Counted from the first letter of the stretch, positions 19,030-28,825 are shown. The stretch is 64,000 nucleotides of DNA from Bradyrhizobium sp. CSA207 (GCF_029051685.1 NZ_JAACFT010000011.1:124001-188000); one strand, 5' to 3'. The notes: a model not told the origin generated them from the letters alone. Numbers and translations: made by a program.

Positions 19030-21879
19030 TTAGTTCAGCGCGTCCGTGAGGGCGGCGTTGAGTGCCGCGAGACCTTTCTTGAGCCCGCCCTTCAGGTGCA
19101 CGCGGAGCGCACGTCGGCCGCGCTCGGTGAGCACATCGAAATCGCCGCGCGCCTGTGCCGCCTTGATGACGCCAAAGCTAGCCTTCTGGCCCGGCACAGT
19201 CAGGTCCTTGGCGTCATCGGCGGTGATCTGGAGGAATACGCCACTGTCGGGGCCGCCCTTGTAGGCCTGCCCGGTGGAGTGCAGGAAGCGCGGCCCGAAC
19301 TCGGCGCAGGTCGCGACGTGGCGCTTCTCGCGCACTTCGAGCCGCATCGTCTGGAGCGCATCGATGGTGGCCTTGTCGCGCGCGATGTAGCCGAGCAGGG
19401 CGACATAGTCGCCGTGGTTGGAGCGGGCGAGATGCGCCTTCAGCCATGAGGTGAGATCGCCGTTGGCCCCTGCGGCACGCAGCGCTGTGGCGTTGGCCTC
19501 GTCGGTGTAGAGATCGGCCTCGGCGGTGCTGACCACCGGCTGTTCCGCCGGCAGCGCGCCGGTCTTCTCGAACGCGGCGGTGAGCTCGCGGGTCTTGATC
19601 TTGGCCGCTTCCACGTCGGGCTGATCGAACGGGTTGATGCCGAGGATGCTGCCTGCCACCGCGGTTGCCATCTCGAAGCGGAAGAATTCCTGGCCGAGAT
19701 GATCGATCGACTTCATGACGATGCGCGCGACGGGATGGCCGGCCGCTTCGATCGCGGCAAGCTTCGAGTCGTGTGGGGCGTCCGCCTCGCCTTCGGTGCG
19801 GATGTCGATGAAGAACCGATCGTTGCCGTAAAGTGAAGGCTCGCCGAGCGGCTCGCCGGCAATCGGGATCAGGCCCTTGCCTTCCTTGCCGGTCGATTCC
19901 GCGATGAGCTGCTCGGCCCAGGCGCCGAAATCGGCGATCTTCTTCGACGTCAGGATCGTCACCTTGTCGCGGCCTTCGAGGCCGGCGAGACCCATGGCGA
20001 GCCCGAGCTGGACGCCGGGATTTTCCTGCGGCGGCACGTCCGGTCCGCAGGAGCGGGCCATCGAGAGTGCATGCTTGACCAGGGTCTTGACGTCGATGCC
20101 CGCGGTTGCCGCGGGGACGAGGCCGAACGGCGAGAGCACCGAATAGCGACCGCCGATCGAGGGCTTGCCGTGGAAGATGCGGGCATAGTTCAGTTTCTTG
20201 GCCGCCTTCTCCAGCGACGAGCCGGGATCGGTCACTGCGATGAAGCGATGGCCGGTCTTGACCGACGGTCCGAGCGCCTGCGCGACACGCTCGTGGAAAT
20301 AATCCTTCATCGCGTTCGGCTCGGTGGTGCCGCCGGACTTGCTGGAGACGATGAATACGGTGTTGGCAATGTCGATGCTGGCTTCCATCGCCCGCACCTG
20401 CGCCGGATCTGTGGAATCCAACACATGCAGCTTCGGGAAGCCGGACTTCCGCGCGAAGGTCTCCGCCAGTACTTCCGGCCCTAGGCTCGATCCGCCCATG
20501 CCGAGCACGACGGCGTCGGAGAATTTCTGACCCTTGACGCGATTCGCGTAGTCCTCGTAGTCGGCGACGTCGGCCTTTGCGGCGCTGTCGAGCCAGCCGA
20601 GCCATTTGTCCTCGTCCGCGCCGGTCCAGACCGACTTGTCGCGCTGCCATAGCCTGCGGATTTTCGCTGACGCCCTCCAGTCCTCGGTGCTCTTCGCCAC
20701 GGCCTTGCCGAGCCCGTCACCGAGCGACAGCAGCTGGCGATCGATCGCGGGCCCAAGCACGGTGGCGCGCTTGTGGGCGACTGCGCCATACAGCTTGTCA
20801 GCGGCGTCGGCAAACTGCTTGACGCCGTCCTTGACCAGCTCGGCGGTGATGGCGTCGAGCGAGATGCCGGAGCGCTCCAACTCCTCCAGCACGCGGCGGG
20901 CGTCCTCGACATTCTCTTCGAGACTGTCGCGCGTCTTGCCGTGGTCGCGGAACGCGTCCAGCGTCGCCGGCGGCATGGTGTTGATGGTGTCGGGGCCGAT
21001 CAGTTCCTCGACATAGAGGACGTCGCTGTAGTCCTTGTTCTTGGTTCCGGTCGACGCCCACAGCATGCGCTGCGGCTTGGCACCCCTGGCTGCGAGATTG
21101 TCCCAGCGGGGACCTGCAAACAGCCGCCTGTAGTCCTGGTAGGCGACCTTGGCGTTGGCGATCGCGACCTTGCCTTTCAGCGCGGCGAGCCGCTCCTTTT
21201 CGGATGGATCGTTGGCGCGGGCGATCTTTTCGTCGAGCTGCTTGTCGACCATCGAGTCGATGCGGCTGACGAAGAAGCTCGCCACGCTCGCGACATGCGA
21301 AGGATCGCCGCCGCCTGCGACATATTTCTCCAGACCGGCGAGGTAGGCCTCGGCGACCTCGAGATAGACCGCTTTGGAGAACAGCAGCGTGATGTTGATG
21401 CTGACGCCTTCGCCGATGAGTTGTTCGATCGCCGGCAGGCCCTCGGGCGTCGCCGGGACCTTGACCATCAAGTTCCTGCGATTGACGTCCTTCCAGAGCC
21501 GCTTCGCCTCGGCGACTGTGCCCGCGGTGTCCAGTGCGAGATAAGGCGAGACCTCCAGGCTGACGAAGCCGTCCTGCCCCTTGAGGCGGTCATAGACCGG
21601 GCGGAGCACGTCGGCGGCATTCTGGATGTCCTCGACCGCGACGGCCTCGAACAGGTCGGCGACGGTCCGGTCGCCGCGCTTGAGCGCCTTGCCGATCGAG
21701 GCGTCGTATTCGTCCGAGCTGCCGATCGCCTTCTCGAAGATCGAGGGATTGGAGGTGACGCCCTTGACGCCGTCAGTCTCGATCAGCCGTTTCAAGTCGC
21801 CCTTGGCGATGAAGCCACGGGCGAGGAAGTCCAGCCAGACGGCTTGTCCGTGCTTTTCCAGTTCTTTGACGGGATTCAT
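19030..21879 (-). CDS. tal-pgi: Bifunctional transaldolase-glucose-6-phosphate isomerase
   Basis: The 949-residue fusion has a transaldolase domain (about 1-370: [13 protein letters not shown], Schiff-base Lys in [28 protein letters not shown]) followed by a Pgi domain (about 380-949: [35 protein letters not shown]). It links sedoheptulose-7-phosphate/erythrose-4-phosphate to fructose-6-phosphate and glucose-6-phosphate, returning carbon to Zwf. It is the first gene of the operon. A GGAGA lies 12 bases before the ATG, and the 5' region is 21880-22203. The Pgi part includes an unusually long C-terminal extension, as in other such fusions. Confidence 0.95.
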   Translation of the reverse strand: MNPVKELEKHGQAVWLDFLARGFIAKGDLKRLIETDGVKGVTSNPSIFEKAIGSSDEYDASIGKALKRGDRTVADLFEAVAVEDIQNAADVLRPVYDRLKGQDGFVSLEVSPYLALDTAGTVAEAKRLWKDVNRRNLMVKVPATPEGLPAIEQLIGEGVSINITLLFSKAVYLEVAEAYLAGLEKYVAGGGDPSHVASVASFFVSRIDSMVDKQLDEKIARANDPSEKERLAALKGKVAIANAKVAYQDYRRLFAGPRWDNLAARGAKPQRMLWASTGTKNKDYSDVLYVEELIGPDTINTMPPATLDAFRDHGKTRDSLEENVEDARRVLEELERSGISLDAITAELVKDGVKQFADAADKLYGAVAHKRATVLGPAIDRQLLSLGDGLGKAVAKSTEDWRASAKIRRLWQRDKSVWTGADEDKWLGWLDSAAKADVADYEDYANRVKGQKFSDAVVLGMGGSSLGPEVLAETFARKSGFPKLHVLDSTDPAQVRAMEASIDIANTVFIVSSKSGGTTEPNAMKDYFHERVAQALGPSVKTGHRFIAVTDPGSSLEKAAKKLNYARIFHGKPSIGGRYSVLSPFGLVPAATAGIDVKTLVKHALSMARSCGPDVPPQENPGVQLGLAMGLAGLEGRDKVTILTSKKIADFGAWAEQLIAESTGKEGKGLIPIAGEPLGEPSLYGNDRFFIDIRTEGEADAPHDSKLAAIEAAGHPVARIVMKSIDHLGQEFFRFEMATAVAGSILGINPFDQPDVEAAKIKTRELTAAFEKTGALPAEQPVVSTAEADLYTDEANATALRAAGANGDLTSWLKAHLARSNHGDYVALLGYIARDKATIDALQTMRLEVREKRHVATCAEFGPRFLHSTGQAYKGGPDSGVFLQITADDAKDLTVPGQKASFGVIKAAQARGDFDVLTERGRRALRVHLKGGLKKGLAALNAALTDALN

Positions 21880-22203
21880 GCTGTTTATTTATCTCCAAGC
21901 CTGCGGGCGAGGGGTTTCCGCGCCGGTCCTGACGCGCTATCCTGTAGCTTACATGCGCACCTGAGGGAACCAATCAAGGGTACAGGTGTTTCTACTCTGG
22001 GTGTAACTCCGTCGCGATCGTGACGATCCAGGCGGCAGTAGCGGTGTTGCGTAAAATTCTCTGGCCGGGACGGTTCGGCCGGGTCGTTGCGTAGCGTCAG
22101 CCTGCCACGTCTGCTTGTCGCAGCGCGGAGTGCCGTCAGGGGGCTTTCCAATCCGCCTGACGCATCGTTGGCTCGGTCGCAAATGGCCATGCTGGGGGAA
22201 AGC
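21880..22203. other. Intergenic region between divergent tal-pgi and STM3941-like gene
   Basis: These 324 bases must contain the promoter of the minus-strand pentose-phosphate operon and that of the plus-strand membrane protein. I see one EcfG-like site on the plus strand (21966-21990) and no clear sigma-70 pair on the minus strand. Short frames here are not convincing genes. Confidence 0.4.
21966..21990 (+). promoter_or_regulatory. Candidate EcfG-like promoter upstream of STM3941-like gene
   Basis: GGAAC at 21966-21970 and GTT at 21988-21990 are 17 bases apart (GGAAC-N16-tGTT), within the published EcfG spacing. The start of transcription would be near 22000, about 200 bases before the chosen ATG. 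Confidence 0.35.
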
Positions 22204-22833
22204 ATGCACGCTGAAACTGAGGGTCTGGCACTCGCCGTTCCCGACGGGGCGCAATCCGCCCGCCTGGGCTTGTGTATCGACGCATCCCACGATCTTGAAA
22301 TCGGTCAATGCGCGACGCGCCTGCGGCTGCTGGTCGCGGCGGGATTTGCGATGATGCTGATCAGTGCGAGCCTTGCCTTTGGCTGGTGGGATGTCATCGG
22401 CAACTATGGCACGACGATCGGCTATACCGGCATCGTGGTGTTCGGCCTGATCACCTGCCGGCTCATCTGGATGCTGCCGTCCGAACGGGGGCCGGTGGTG
22501 ATCGTCACCACCTACGGCATCCGCGATCTCCGCATCGGCAATGAATTTCTGCTTTGGGAGTCGATTGAGGACGTTTCGGCTGAAGAATGCCGCGGACACA
22601 AGGTCATCGTGCTGACGCTGACGCCGGCCTTCCAGCGTCAGCTCGCCTGCGTCCACGCCACCACGCGCGCTGCGCCCACCGATCGCGTCGTCATCCGGGC
22701 CGACGGTCTGACGATGGAATTCGACACCTTGCTGCGCGCCTGTCGCGACTGTCATGCCGCCAGCGATTCACGCACCGCATTGCGGCGAGAGCGCGATCAC
22801 GGCACGCAAAGCTTGGCCGCACGAACGTCATAA
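22204..22833 (+). CDS. STM3941-like membrane protein of unknown function
   Basis: The 209-residue protein has two hydrophobic segments: LLVAAGFAMMLISASLAFG (about 41-59) and a second, IVVFGLITCRLIWML. A C-terminal cytoplasmic PH-like portion follows, starting GPVVIVTTYGIRDLRIGNEFL. The layout resembles the STM3941 family, but I assign this by general pattern only. I start at ATG 22204, with GGGGGA just upstream. The frame is open back to 22087, with another ATG at 22189. It stands alone between the pentose-phosphate operon and prkA and has an EcfG-like site upstream. Confidence 0.6.
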   Translation: MHAETEGLALAVPDGAQSARLGLCIDASHDLEIGQCATRLRLLVAAGFAMMLISASLAFGWWDVIGNYGTTIGYTGIVVFGLITCRLIWMLPSERGPVVIVTTYGIRDLRIGNEFLLWESIEDVSAEECRGHKVIVLTLTPAFQRQLACVHATTRAAPTDRVVIRADGLTMEFDTLLRACRDCHAASDSRTALRRERDHGTQSLAARTS

Positions 22834-23131
22834 AGCCGCCGCCAGCCGGCGGTTATGTTGCGGTGCCGGATGGCCTATCCCCGGTAACGCCCGGATGTTG
22901 CGGCGGGGCGACATTTGCTGGAAATTAGCGAATACAAGTGTAGATTCGCACAAATAACAGGCAGCTGCCTGTTCGTAACTCGCCCGATGCCTACGTTGTG
23001 CGTTGCGTGGTGAAGGCCCTCGGGTGTCGAATGTTCGTCATGTGCTCACGCTGATTCGAGAGTGGCGCTAAGGAACGGTCCGGTCGCTGCTTTAGTTCAG
23101 TTGTGTAGCGGAACTCACGCGGAGAGGGATC
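22834..23131. promoter_or_regulatory. prkA upstream region with two dyads
   Basis: Two adjacent dyads lie here. The first is GCGAAT-N10-ATTCGC at 22928-22949. The second is the perfect 18-bp palindrome AACAGGCAGCTGCCTGTT at 22956-22973. Neither is followed by a T-run, so they look more like protein-binding sites than intrinsic terminators. The EcfG-like promoter lies about 100 bases downstream. Confidence 0.5.
23072..23097 (+). promoter_or_regulatory. Candidate EcfG stress promoter for prkA-yeaH-spoVR
   Basis: GGAAC (23072-23076) and GTT (23095-23097) are 18 bases apart, exactly as at malQ. The predicted transcript would begin near 23105, some 27 bases before the ATG, and includes the strong Shine-Dalgarno GGAGAGGG at 23121-23128. 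Confidence 0.6.
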
Positions 23132-25075
23132 ATGTACAACGATTCTCTATTCAACGCTTTCGCTCGGTCGTTCGAGGCGAGAAGCCAGCACGACATGTCG
23201 ATGGCGGAATATCTGGAATCGTGTCGAAGCGATCCCATGAAATATGCAAATGCGGCCGAACGATTGCTAGCCGCGATCGGTGAACCCCAGACGATCGACA
23301 CGGCCAAGGACCCACGCCTTGGCCGTATTTTTTTGAACCGCACGATCCGCACCTATCCGGCCTTTGCCGGTTTCTACGGCATGGAAGAAACCATCGAGCG
23401 CATCGTTGGTTTCTTCCGTCATGCTGCGCAAGGCCTCGAGGAGCGCAAGCAGATCCTCTATTTGCTCGGCCCGGTCGGCGGCGGCAAATCCTCGCTCGCC
23501 GAACGGCTGAAGTCGCTGATGGAAGTGCATCCGATCTACGTGCTGAAGGCCGGCGACGAACTCTCGCCCGTGTTCGAGAGCCCGCTGAGCCTGTTCGATC
23601 CCGATCAGCTCGGCCCGATGCTGGAGGAAAAGTACGGCATTCCGCGCCGGCGTCTCACCGGGTTGATGAGCCCGTGGTGCTACAAGCGCCTGGAGGCCTT
23701 CGGTGGCGACATCTCGCAATTCCGTGTCGCCAAGATTCAGCCGTCGCGGCTGCGCCAGATCGCGGTTGCCAAGACCGAGCCCGGTGACGAGAACAACCAG
23801 GACATTTCCTCGCTGGTTGGCAAGGTCGATATCCGCAAGCTCGAAACCTATGCGCAGAACGATCCGGATGCGTATAGCTATTCGGGCGGTCTCAACCGCG
23901 CCAACCAGGGCATTCTCGAATTCGTTGAGATGTTCAAGGCACCGATCAAGATGCTGCACCCGCTGCTTACTGCGACGCAGGAGGGCAACTACATCGGCAC
24001 CGAGAACATCGGCGCGATTCCATTCACCGGCATCATCCTCGCGCACTCCAACGAGGCAGAGTGGTCGAGCTTCAAGTCGAACAAGAACAACGAGGCCTTC
24101 ATCGACCGCATCTGCGTGATCAAGGTGCCCTATGTCCTGCGCTACACCGAAGAGCAGAAGATCTACGAAAAGCTGATCCAGGGCTCCGAGCTTGCGTCTG
24201 CGCCGTGCGCGCCGGCGACGCTGGAAACGATGGCGCGATTCTCGGTGATGTCGCGGCTGCGCAAGCACGAGAATTCCACGCTGTTTGCCAAAATGCGGGT
24301 TTACGATGGCGAAAGTCTGAAGGAATCCGATCCCAAAGCGCGCAGCGTCCAGGAATACCGGGATGCCGCCGGCGTCGACGAAGGCATGGATGGTGTCTCC
24401 ACGCGCTTTGCCTTCAAAATCCTGGCCGCGACCTTCAACCACGATCCGCAGGAGGTTGCCGCCGACGCCGTGCACCTGATGTATGCGCTGGAACAGTCTA
24501 TCCGCCGCGAGCAGCTTCCTGAGGAAATCGAAAAGCGTTACCTCGAATTCATCAAGGCGGAACTCGCGCCGCGTTATGCCGAGTTCATCGGCAACGAGAT
24601 CCAGAAGGCTTATCTGGAATCCTACTCGGATTACGGCCAGAACCTGTTCGACCGTTACGTCGATTACGCCGATGCCTGGATCGAGGATCAGGACTTCAAG
24701 GATCCCGACACCGGACAATTGCTCGATCGCGAGCTTTTGAACCAGGAGCTGACCAAGATCGAGAAGCCGGCCGGCATCGCCAACCCGAAGGATTTCCGCA
24801 ACGAGGTCGTCAAGTTCTCGTTGAGGGCCAGGGCACAGAATGCCGGCAAGAATCCGACCTGGACCTCCTACGAGAAGATTCGCGATGTGATCGAAAAGCG
24901 GATATTCTCCCAGGTCGAGGACCTGCTTCCGGTCATCTCGTTCGGGTCCAAGAAGGACGGCGAGACGGAGAAGAAGCACGGCGAGTTCGTCGCACGCATG
25001 GTGGAGCGCGGCTACACCGAGCGTCAGGTTCGCCGGCTCGTCGAGTGGTACATGCGCGTGAAGCAAGCCGGTTGA
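23132..25075 (+). CDS. prkA: Serine protein kinase PrkA
   Basis: PrkA/YeaG is a stress-associated Hanks-unlike serine kinase with an AAA+ core. The 647 residues show the Walker A motif GPVGGGKSS (113-121), the PrkA N-terminal AAA domain to about 380, and the C-terminal kinase-like domain ending RLVEWYMRVKQAG. Its usual length is about 645 aa. It is followed 13 bases later by yeaH and then spoVR, the conserved three-gene stress unit. A strong GGAGAGGG and an EcfG-like promoter precede it. Targets in this organism are unknown. Confidence 0.96.
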   Translation: MYNDSLFNAFARSFEARSQHDMSMAEYLESCRSDPMKYANAAERLLAAIGEPQTIDTAKDPRLGRIFLNRTIRTYPAFAGFYGMEETIERIVGFFRHAAQGLEERKQILYLLGPVGGGKSSLAERLKSLMEVHPIYVLKAGDELSPVFESPLSLFDPDQLGPMLEEKYGIPRRRLTGLMSPWCYKRLEAFGGDISQFRVAKIQPSRLRQIAVAKTEPGDENNQDISSLVGKVDIRKLETYAQNDPDAYSYSGGLNRANQGILEFVEMFKAPIKMLHPLLTATQEGNYIGTENIGAIPFTGIILAHSNEAEWSSFKSNKNNEAFIDRICVIKVPYVLRYTEEQKIYEKLIQGSELASAPCAPATLETMARFSVMSRLRKHENSTLFAKMRVYDGESLKESDPKARSVQEYRDAAGVDEGMDGVSTRFAFKILAATFNHDPQEVAADAVHLMYALEQSIRREQLPEEIEKRYLEFIKAELAPRYAEFIGNEIQKAYLESYSDYGQNLFDRYVDYADAWIEDQDFKDPDTGQLLDRELLNQELTKIEKPAGIANPKDFRNEVVKFSLRARAQNAGKNPTWTSYEKIRDVIEKRIFSQVEDLLPVISFGSKKDGETEKKHGEFVARMVERGYTERQVRRLVEWYMRVKQAG

Positions 25076-25088
25076 GGCGGATGGGAAC

Positions 25089-26372
25089 GTGGCCATTCAC
25101 ATTATTGACAGGCGCCTGAATCCAGGCGGCAAGAGTCTTGAGAACCGCCAGCGGTTCTTGCGTCGGGCCAAATCCCTGGTGCAGGGCGCCGTCAAGAAGA
25201 CCTCGCAGGAACGCGACATCAAGGATGTCCTGGAGGGTGGCGAGGTCACGATCCCGCTCGACGGCATGCACGAGCCGCGCTTTCGCCGCGAAGGCGGCAC
25301 GCGCGACATGGTGCTGCCCGGGAACAAGAAGTTCATCGAGGGCGACTATCTCCCTCGATCCGGCCAGGGCAGCGCCAAGGATTCCGGTCCGGGCGAAGGC
25401 GACAGCGAAGACGCCTTCCGTTTCGTGCTGAGCCGCGACGAATTCGTCGATCTCTTCCTCGACGATCTCGAGCTTCCGGATCTCGCCAAGCGCAAGATCG
25501 CGCAGACCGAGAGCGAGGGCATCCAGCGCGCCGGTTACACCACGTCAGGCTCGCCATCCAACATCTCGGTCAGCCGGACGGTGCGGCTCGCGCTCGCGCG
25601 CCGCATCGCGCTCAAGCGGCCCCGCAAGGAAGAGCTCGAGGAGCTGGAAGCCGCGATCGCCGCATGCACCGACGAGGATGAGCGCGCGGAACTCGTCGCC
25701 GAGCTCGAAAAGCTCAAGGCGAAATCCAAGCGCATTCCCTTCATCGATCCGCTGGACATCCGCTATCGCCGCTTCGAGACGGTGCCCAAGCCGGTCGCGC
25801 AGGCGGTGATGTTCTGCCTGATGGACGTCTCCGGCTCGATGTCCGAACACATGAAGGATCTCGCCAAGCGCTTCTACATGCTGCTCTACGTGTTCCTGAA
25901 GCGGCGCTACAAGCATGTCGAGATCGTCTTCATCCGCCACACCGACCGCGCCGAGGAGGTGGACGAGCAGACCTTCTTCTACGGCCCGGCGTCCGGCGGC
26001 ACGCTGGTCTCCAGCGCGCTCCAGGCGATGCACGAGATCGTGCGCGAGCGCTTCAATCCGGCGGACTGGAACATCTACGCGGCCCAGGCCTCCGACGGCG
26101 ACAACTCCTATTCCGACGGCGAGCTCGCCGGCATGCTGCTGACCGACAAGATCCTCCCGGTCTGCCAGTTCTTCGCCTATCTCGAGGTCGGCGAGTCCGG
26201 GGGCAGCGCCTTCGATCTCTCGGACTCCTCGCTCTGGACCCTTTACGAGCGCCTGCGGGGCGGCGGTGCACCGCTCTCGATGCGCAAGGTCAGCGAACGC
26301 AGCGAAATCTTTCCGGTGTTCCACGACCTGTTCCAGCGCCGCGAAACTAATCAGGAGAAGGCCGCTCCATGA
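25089..26372 (+). CDS. yeaH: YeaH/DUF444 von Willebrand-A-like protein
   Basis: The 427-residue protein has a basic N-terminus, a charged helix rich in Glu/Lys (about 175-215), then a von Willebrand A fold with a MIDAS motif DVSGS (Asp246, Ser248, Ser250). A VWA protein next to an AAA+ ATPase usually works as its partner, as in MoxR-VWA pairs. The start is a GTG, and the C-terminus overlaps spoVR by ATGA. In enteric bacteria yeaG-yeaH are expressed together under starvation. Confidence 0.93.
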   Translation: MAIHIIDRRLNPGGKSLENRQRFLRRAKSLVQGAVKKTSQERDIKDVLEGGEVTIPLDGMHEPRFRREGGTRDMVLPGNKKFIEGDYLPRSGQGSAKDSGPGEGDSEDAFRFVLSRDEFVDLFLDDLELPDLAKRKIAQTESEGIQRAGYTTSGSPSNISVSRTVRLALARRIALKRPRKEELEELEAAIAACTDEDERAELVAELEKLKAKSKRIPFIDPLDIRYRRFETVPKPVAQAVMFCLMDVSGSMSEHMKDLAKRFYMLLYVFLKRRYKHVEIVFIRHTDRAEEVDEQTFFYGPASGGTLVSSALQAMHEIVRERFNPADWNIYAAQASDGDNSYSDGELAGMLLTDKILPVCQFFAYLEVGESGGSAFDLSDSSLWTLYERLRGGGAPLSMRKVSERSEIFPVFHDLFQRRETNQEKAAP

Positions 26373-27904
26373 CGGAACGCTTGTTCGAAGGCGCGGATTG
26401 GGATTTCCACACCTTGCAGCGCATTAGCGATGCCTGCGAGGAGGTGGCGATGAAAGATCTCGGGCTCGACGTCTATCCGAACCAGATCGAGGTCATTACC
26501 GCCGAGCAGATGCTGGACGCCTATTCGTCCGTCGGCATGCCCCTGTTCTACAAGCACTGGTCGTTCGGCAAGCACTTCGCCTATCATGAGGCGTCCTACC
26601 GCAAGGGCCTGATGGGCCTCGCTTATGAGATCGTGATCAACTCCTCGCCCTGCATCTCCTACCTGATGGAGGAGAACACGGCGACGATGCAGACGCTGGT
26701 GATCGCGCACGCCGCGTTCGGTCACAACCACTTCTTCAAGAACAACTATCTGTTCAAGCAGTGGACCGACGCCGACGGCATTCTGGACTATCTCGATTTC
26801 GCCAAGAAGTATGTGATGAGTTGCGAGGCGCGCCACGGCCGCGTCGAGGTCGAACGCACGCTGGATGCCGCGCATGCGCTGATGTCGCACGGCATCGACC
26901 GCTACCCCGGCAAGAAGAAGCTGGATTTGCGCGCCGAGGAGAAGCGGGCAGGGCGCCGCCGCCAGCACGAGGAGGAGGTCTTCAACGATCTCTGGCGCAC
27001 CGTGCCGGCAGGAAAGAGCAAGAGCCGCTCCGCGATCAGCGTCGAGCGCCGCCGCAAGCTGCTCGGCCTGCCGCAGGAGAATCTGCTTTACTTTCTGGAG
27101 AAGAGTGCGCCGCGGCTGGCGCCCTGGCAGCGCGAGCTTTTGCGGATCGTCCGCCACATCGCGCAATATTTCTATCCGCAGAGCCAGACCAAGGTGATGA
27201 ACGAGGGGACGGCGACCTACGTCCACTACCGCATCATGACCAAGCTGCACGAGCAGGGCCGGCTCACTGACGGCAACTTCCTCGAATTCCTGCAATCCCA
27301 CACCAATGTGGTGTTCCAGCCCGAATTCGACGATCGGCGCTTCTCCGGCTTCAATCCCTATGCGCTCGGCTTTTCGATGATGCAGGACATCGAGCGCATC
27401 GTCACCCGTCCGGAGGACGAGGACCGCGAATGGTTCCCGGACATTGCCGGAAAGAACGACGTGATGGGCGTGTTGCGTGACGTCTGGGCCAACTACCGCG
27501 ACGAGAGTTTTATCGCCCAGTACCTGAGCCCGAAGCTGATGCGGCACTTCCGCATGTTCCATCTGCACGACGATCCCGAGGAGCGCGCCGGCATCCGGGT
27601 CGATGCCATTCACGACGAGCGTGGTTTCCGCCGGGTGCGGCGCGAGCTCGCGCGGCAGCATGATGTCGGCTACATCGATGCCAATATCGAGGTGGTCGAC
27701 GTCGACCTGTCCGGCGACCGCCGGCTGATCGTGCATCATCGCGTCATCAAGGGCTCGCAGCTCAACGAGACCGACGCCAAGCGGGTGCTGCAGCATCTCG
27801 CCGATCTCTGGACCTATGACGTCGCGCTGATCGAGGTCGACGCCAACGACAAGGTCCTGCGGGAATATGTCGTGAGCCCGCGCCCAATTCCGGCGGCGGC
27901 CTGA
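26369..27904 (+). CDS. spoVR: SpoVR family protein
   Basis: The 511-residue protein covers the whole SpoVR family: HWSFGKHFAYHEASYRKGLMG-type block near residue 63, NSSPCISYLMEENTA, AHAAFGHNHFFKNNY, and the C-terminal half starting NEGTATYVHY. The many conserved His and Glu residues suggest metal binding, but no activity is established. It ends the prkA-yeaH-spoVR operon. In non-sporulating bacteria (YcgB) it is a stationary-phase/stress gene, consistent with the promoter at 23072. Confidence 0.95.
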   Translation: MTERLFEGADWDFHTLQRISDACEEVAMKDLGLDVYPNQIEVITAEQMLDAYSSVGMPLFYKHWSFGKHFAYHEASYRKGLMGLAYEIVINSSPCISYLMEENTATMQTLVIAHAAFGHNHFFKNNYLFKQWTDADGILDYLDFAKKYVMSCEARHGRVEVERTLDAAHALMSHGIDRYPGKKKLDLRAEEKRAGRRRQHEEEVFNDLWRTVPAGKSKSRSAISVERRRKLLGLPQENLLYFLEKSAPRLAPWQRELLRIVRHIAQYFYPQSQTKVMNEGTATYVHYRIMTKLHEQGRLTDGNFLEFLQSHTNVVFQPEFDDRRFSGFNPYALGFSMMQDIERIVTRPEDEDREWFPDIAGKNDVMGVLRDVWANYRDESFIAQYLSPKLMRHFRMFHLHDDPEERAGIRVDAIHDERGFRRVRRELARQHDVGYIDANIEVVDVDLSGDRRLIVHHRVIKGSQLNETDAKRVLQHLADLWTYDVALIEVDANDKVLREYVVSPRPIPAAA

Positions 27905-27956
27905 GGCGGCCGGCAGCTCCTGGAGCGCAGACGTGGCGGATCGCTGGTCCGCGGCC

Positions 27957-28090
27957 CATCCTTCGAGACGCCCGCCTTTGGCGGGCCCTCAGGATGAGGA
28001 CGGAGTGTGCGGCTGCAATTTCGACAAACAGAGATGCTGCTTAGCCTCATCCTGAGGAGACCGCGGAGCGGTCGTCTCGAAGGACGAGGC
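27957..28090. repeat. Palindromic repeat pair (CTCAGGATGAGG family)
   Basis: Left copy 27957-28000 contains CTTCGAGACG and CCTCAGGATGAGG around the hairpin CCCGCCTTTGGCGGG. Right copy 28045-28090 is the inverted version with CCGCGGAGCGG in the stem. The pair sits between the convergent ends of spoVR and the DUF1801 gene. Related copies lie at 29692, 39074 and 46572. Confidence 0.8.
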
Positions 28091-28123
28091 GCTTGCTCTG
28101 GCCGCCACCAGAATTTGCATGCT

Positions 28124-28564
28124 CTAAGTCGATCGCTTCTTGGCCGGCTTCTTCTTGGACGCATTCAGGTCCACGGCCGCGCGGATGAGCGCCTTCAGCG
28201 CCTTCTCATTGATTTTCTCGCCTTCGCGAACATCGATTGCGCGCCGCACATTGCCCTCGAGGCTCGAGTTGAAGAGGCCGGCCGGGTCGTCGAGCGCAGC
28301 GCCCTTGGCGAAGGTCATTTTCACGACGGCTTTGTAGGTCTCGCCGGTGCAGATGATTCCGTCGTGCGACCACACCGGCACGCCCCGCCATTTCCATTCC
28401 TCGACCACATCGGGGTCGGCGTCCCTGATCAGGGCGCGTAGCCGCCCCAGCATCTCGCCGCGCCAATCGCCAAGCTCCTTGATCCTGCCGTCGATCAACC
28501 TGGAGGCCGAAACTCCGTCCGATTCCTTGGCGCTGCTGGTCTTCGCCGTCACAGCTTTCTTCAT
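28124..28564 (-). CDS. DUF1801 domain protein
   Basis: The 146-residue protein has a Lys/Ala/Ser-rich N-terminus and a DUF1801 core (ADPDVVEEWKWRGVPVW, CTGETYKAVVKMTFAKGA), with a basic tail KKKPAKKRST. I start at ATG 28564, which overlaps the preceding gene by ATGA. A longer reading to 28765 would cover that gene. Function is unknown. Proteins of this fold often sit with ArsR/SRPBCC genes, as here. Confidence 0.85.
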   Translation of the reverse strand: MKKAVTAKTSSAKESDGVSASRLIDGRIKELGDWRGEMLGRLRALIRDADPDVVEEWKWRGVPVWSHDGIICTGETYKAVVKMTFAKGAALDDPAGLFNSSLEGNVRRAIDVREGEKINEKALKALIRAAVDLNASKKKPAKKRST

Positions 28565-28779
28565 GACCTTGCCTCGTTCACGCGCCGCTGGCTGACGTAT
28601 GGCAGCGCGAACAGATATAGCCCGGTCGCGAGCAACGGAATCAGCGGGACGAACGCCAACAGCCCGATCCACACCGCCTGCATCTGCAGGGCGATGGCGA
28701 CGATATTCGCGGTGACGGCAAGCGTGAAGGCGATGGACAGCCAGCGATGGATCTGCCGAATCCAAATGTTCGAGCTCAA
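28561..28779 (-). CDS. Small two-helix membrane protein
   Basis: The 72-residue protein starts from TTG at 28779, which is preceded by GGAGG at 5-base spacing, and shows two hydrophobic helices (IAFTLAVTANIVAIALQM and LLAFVPLIPLLATGLYLFAL). The frame is open further upstream but would run into the SRPBCC gene. It ends with ATGA overlap into the DUF1801 gene. No function is assigned. Confidence 0.75.
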   Translation of the reverse strand: MSSNIWIRQIHRWLSIAFTLAVTANIVAIALQMQAVWIGLLAFVPLIPLLATGLYLFALPYVSQRRVNEARS

Positions 28780-28825
28780 TGGGACCTCCTCTGAAGATGA
28801 ATTGGAATGGATATCGCCGGCCGGG

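Noticed and set aside
23267..25096. Minus-strand open frame (609 aa) opposite prkA
   Set aside because: Antisense shadow of prkA with no recognisable motif.
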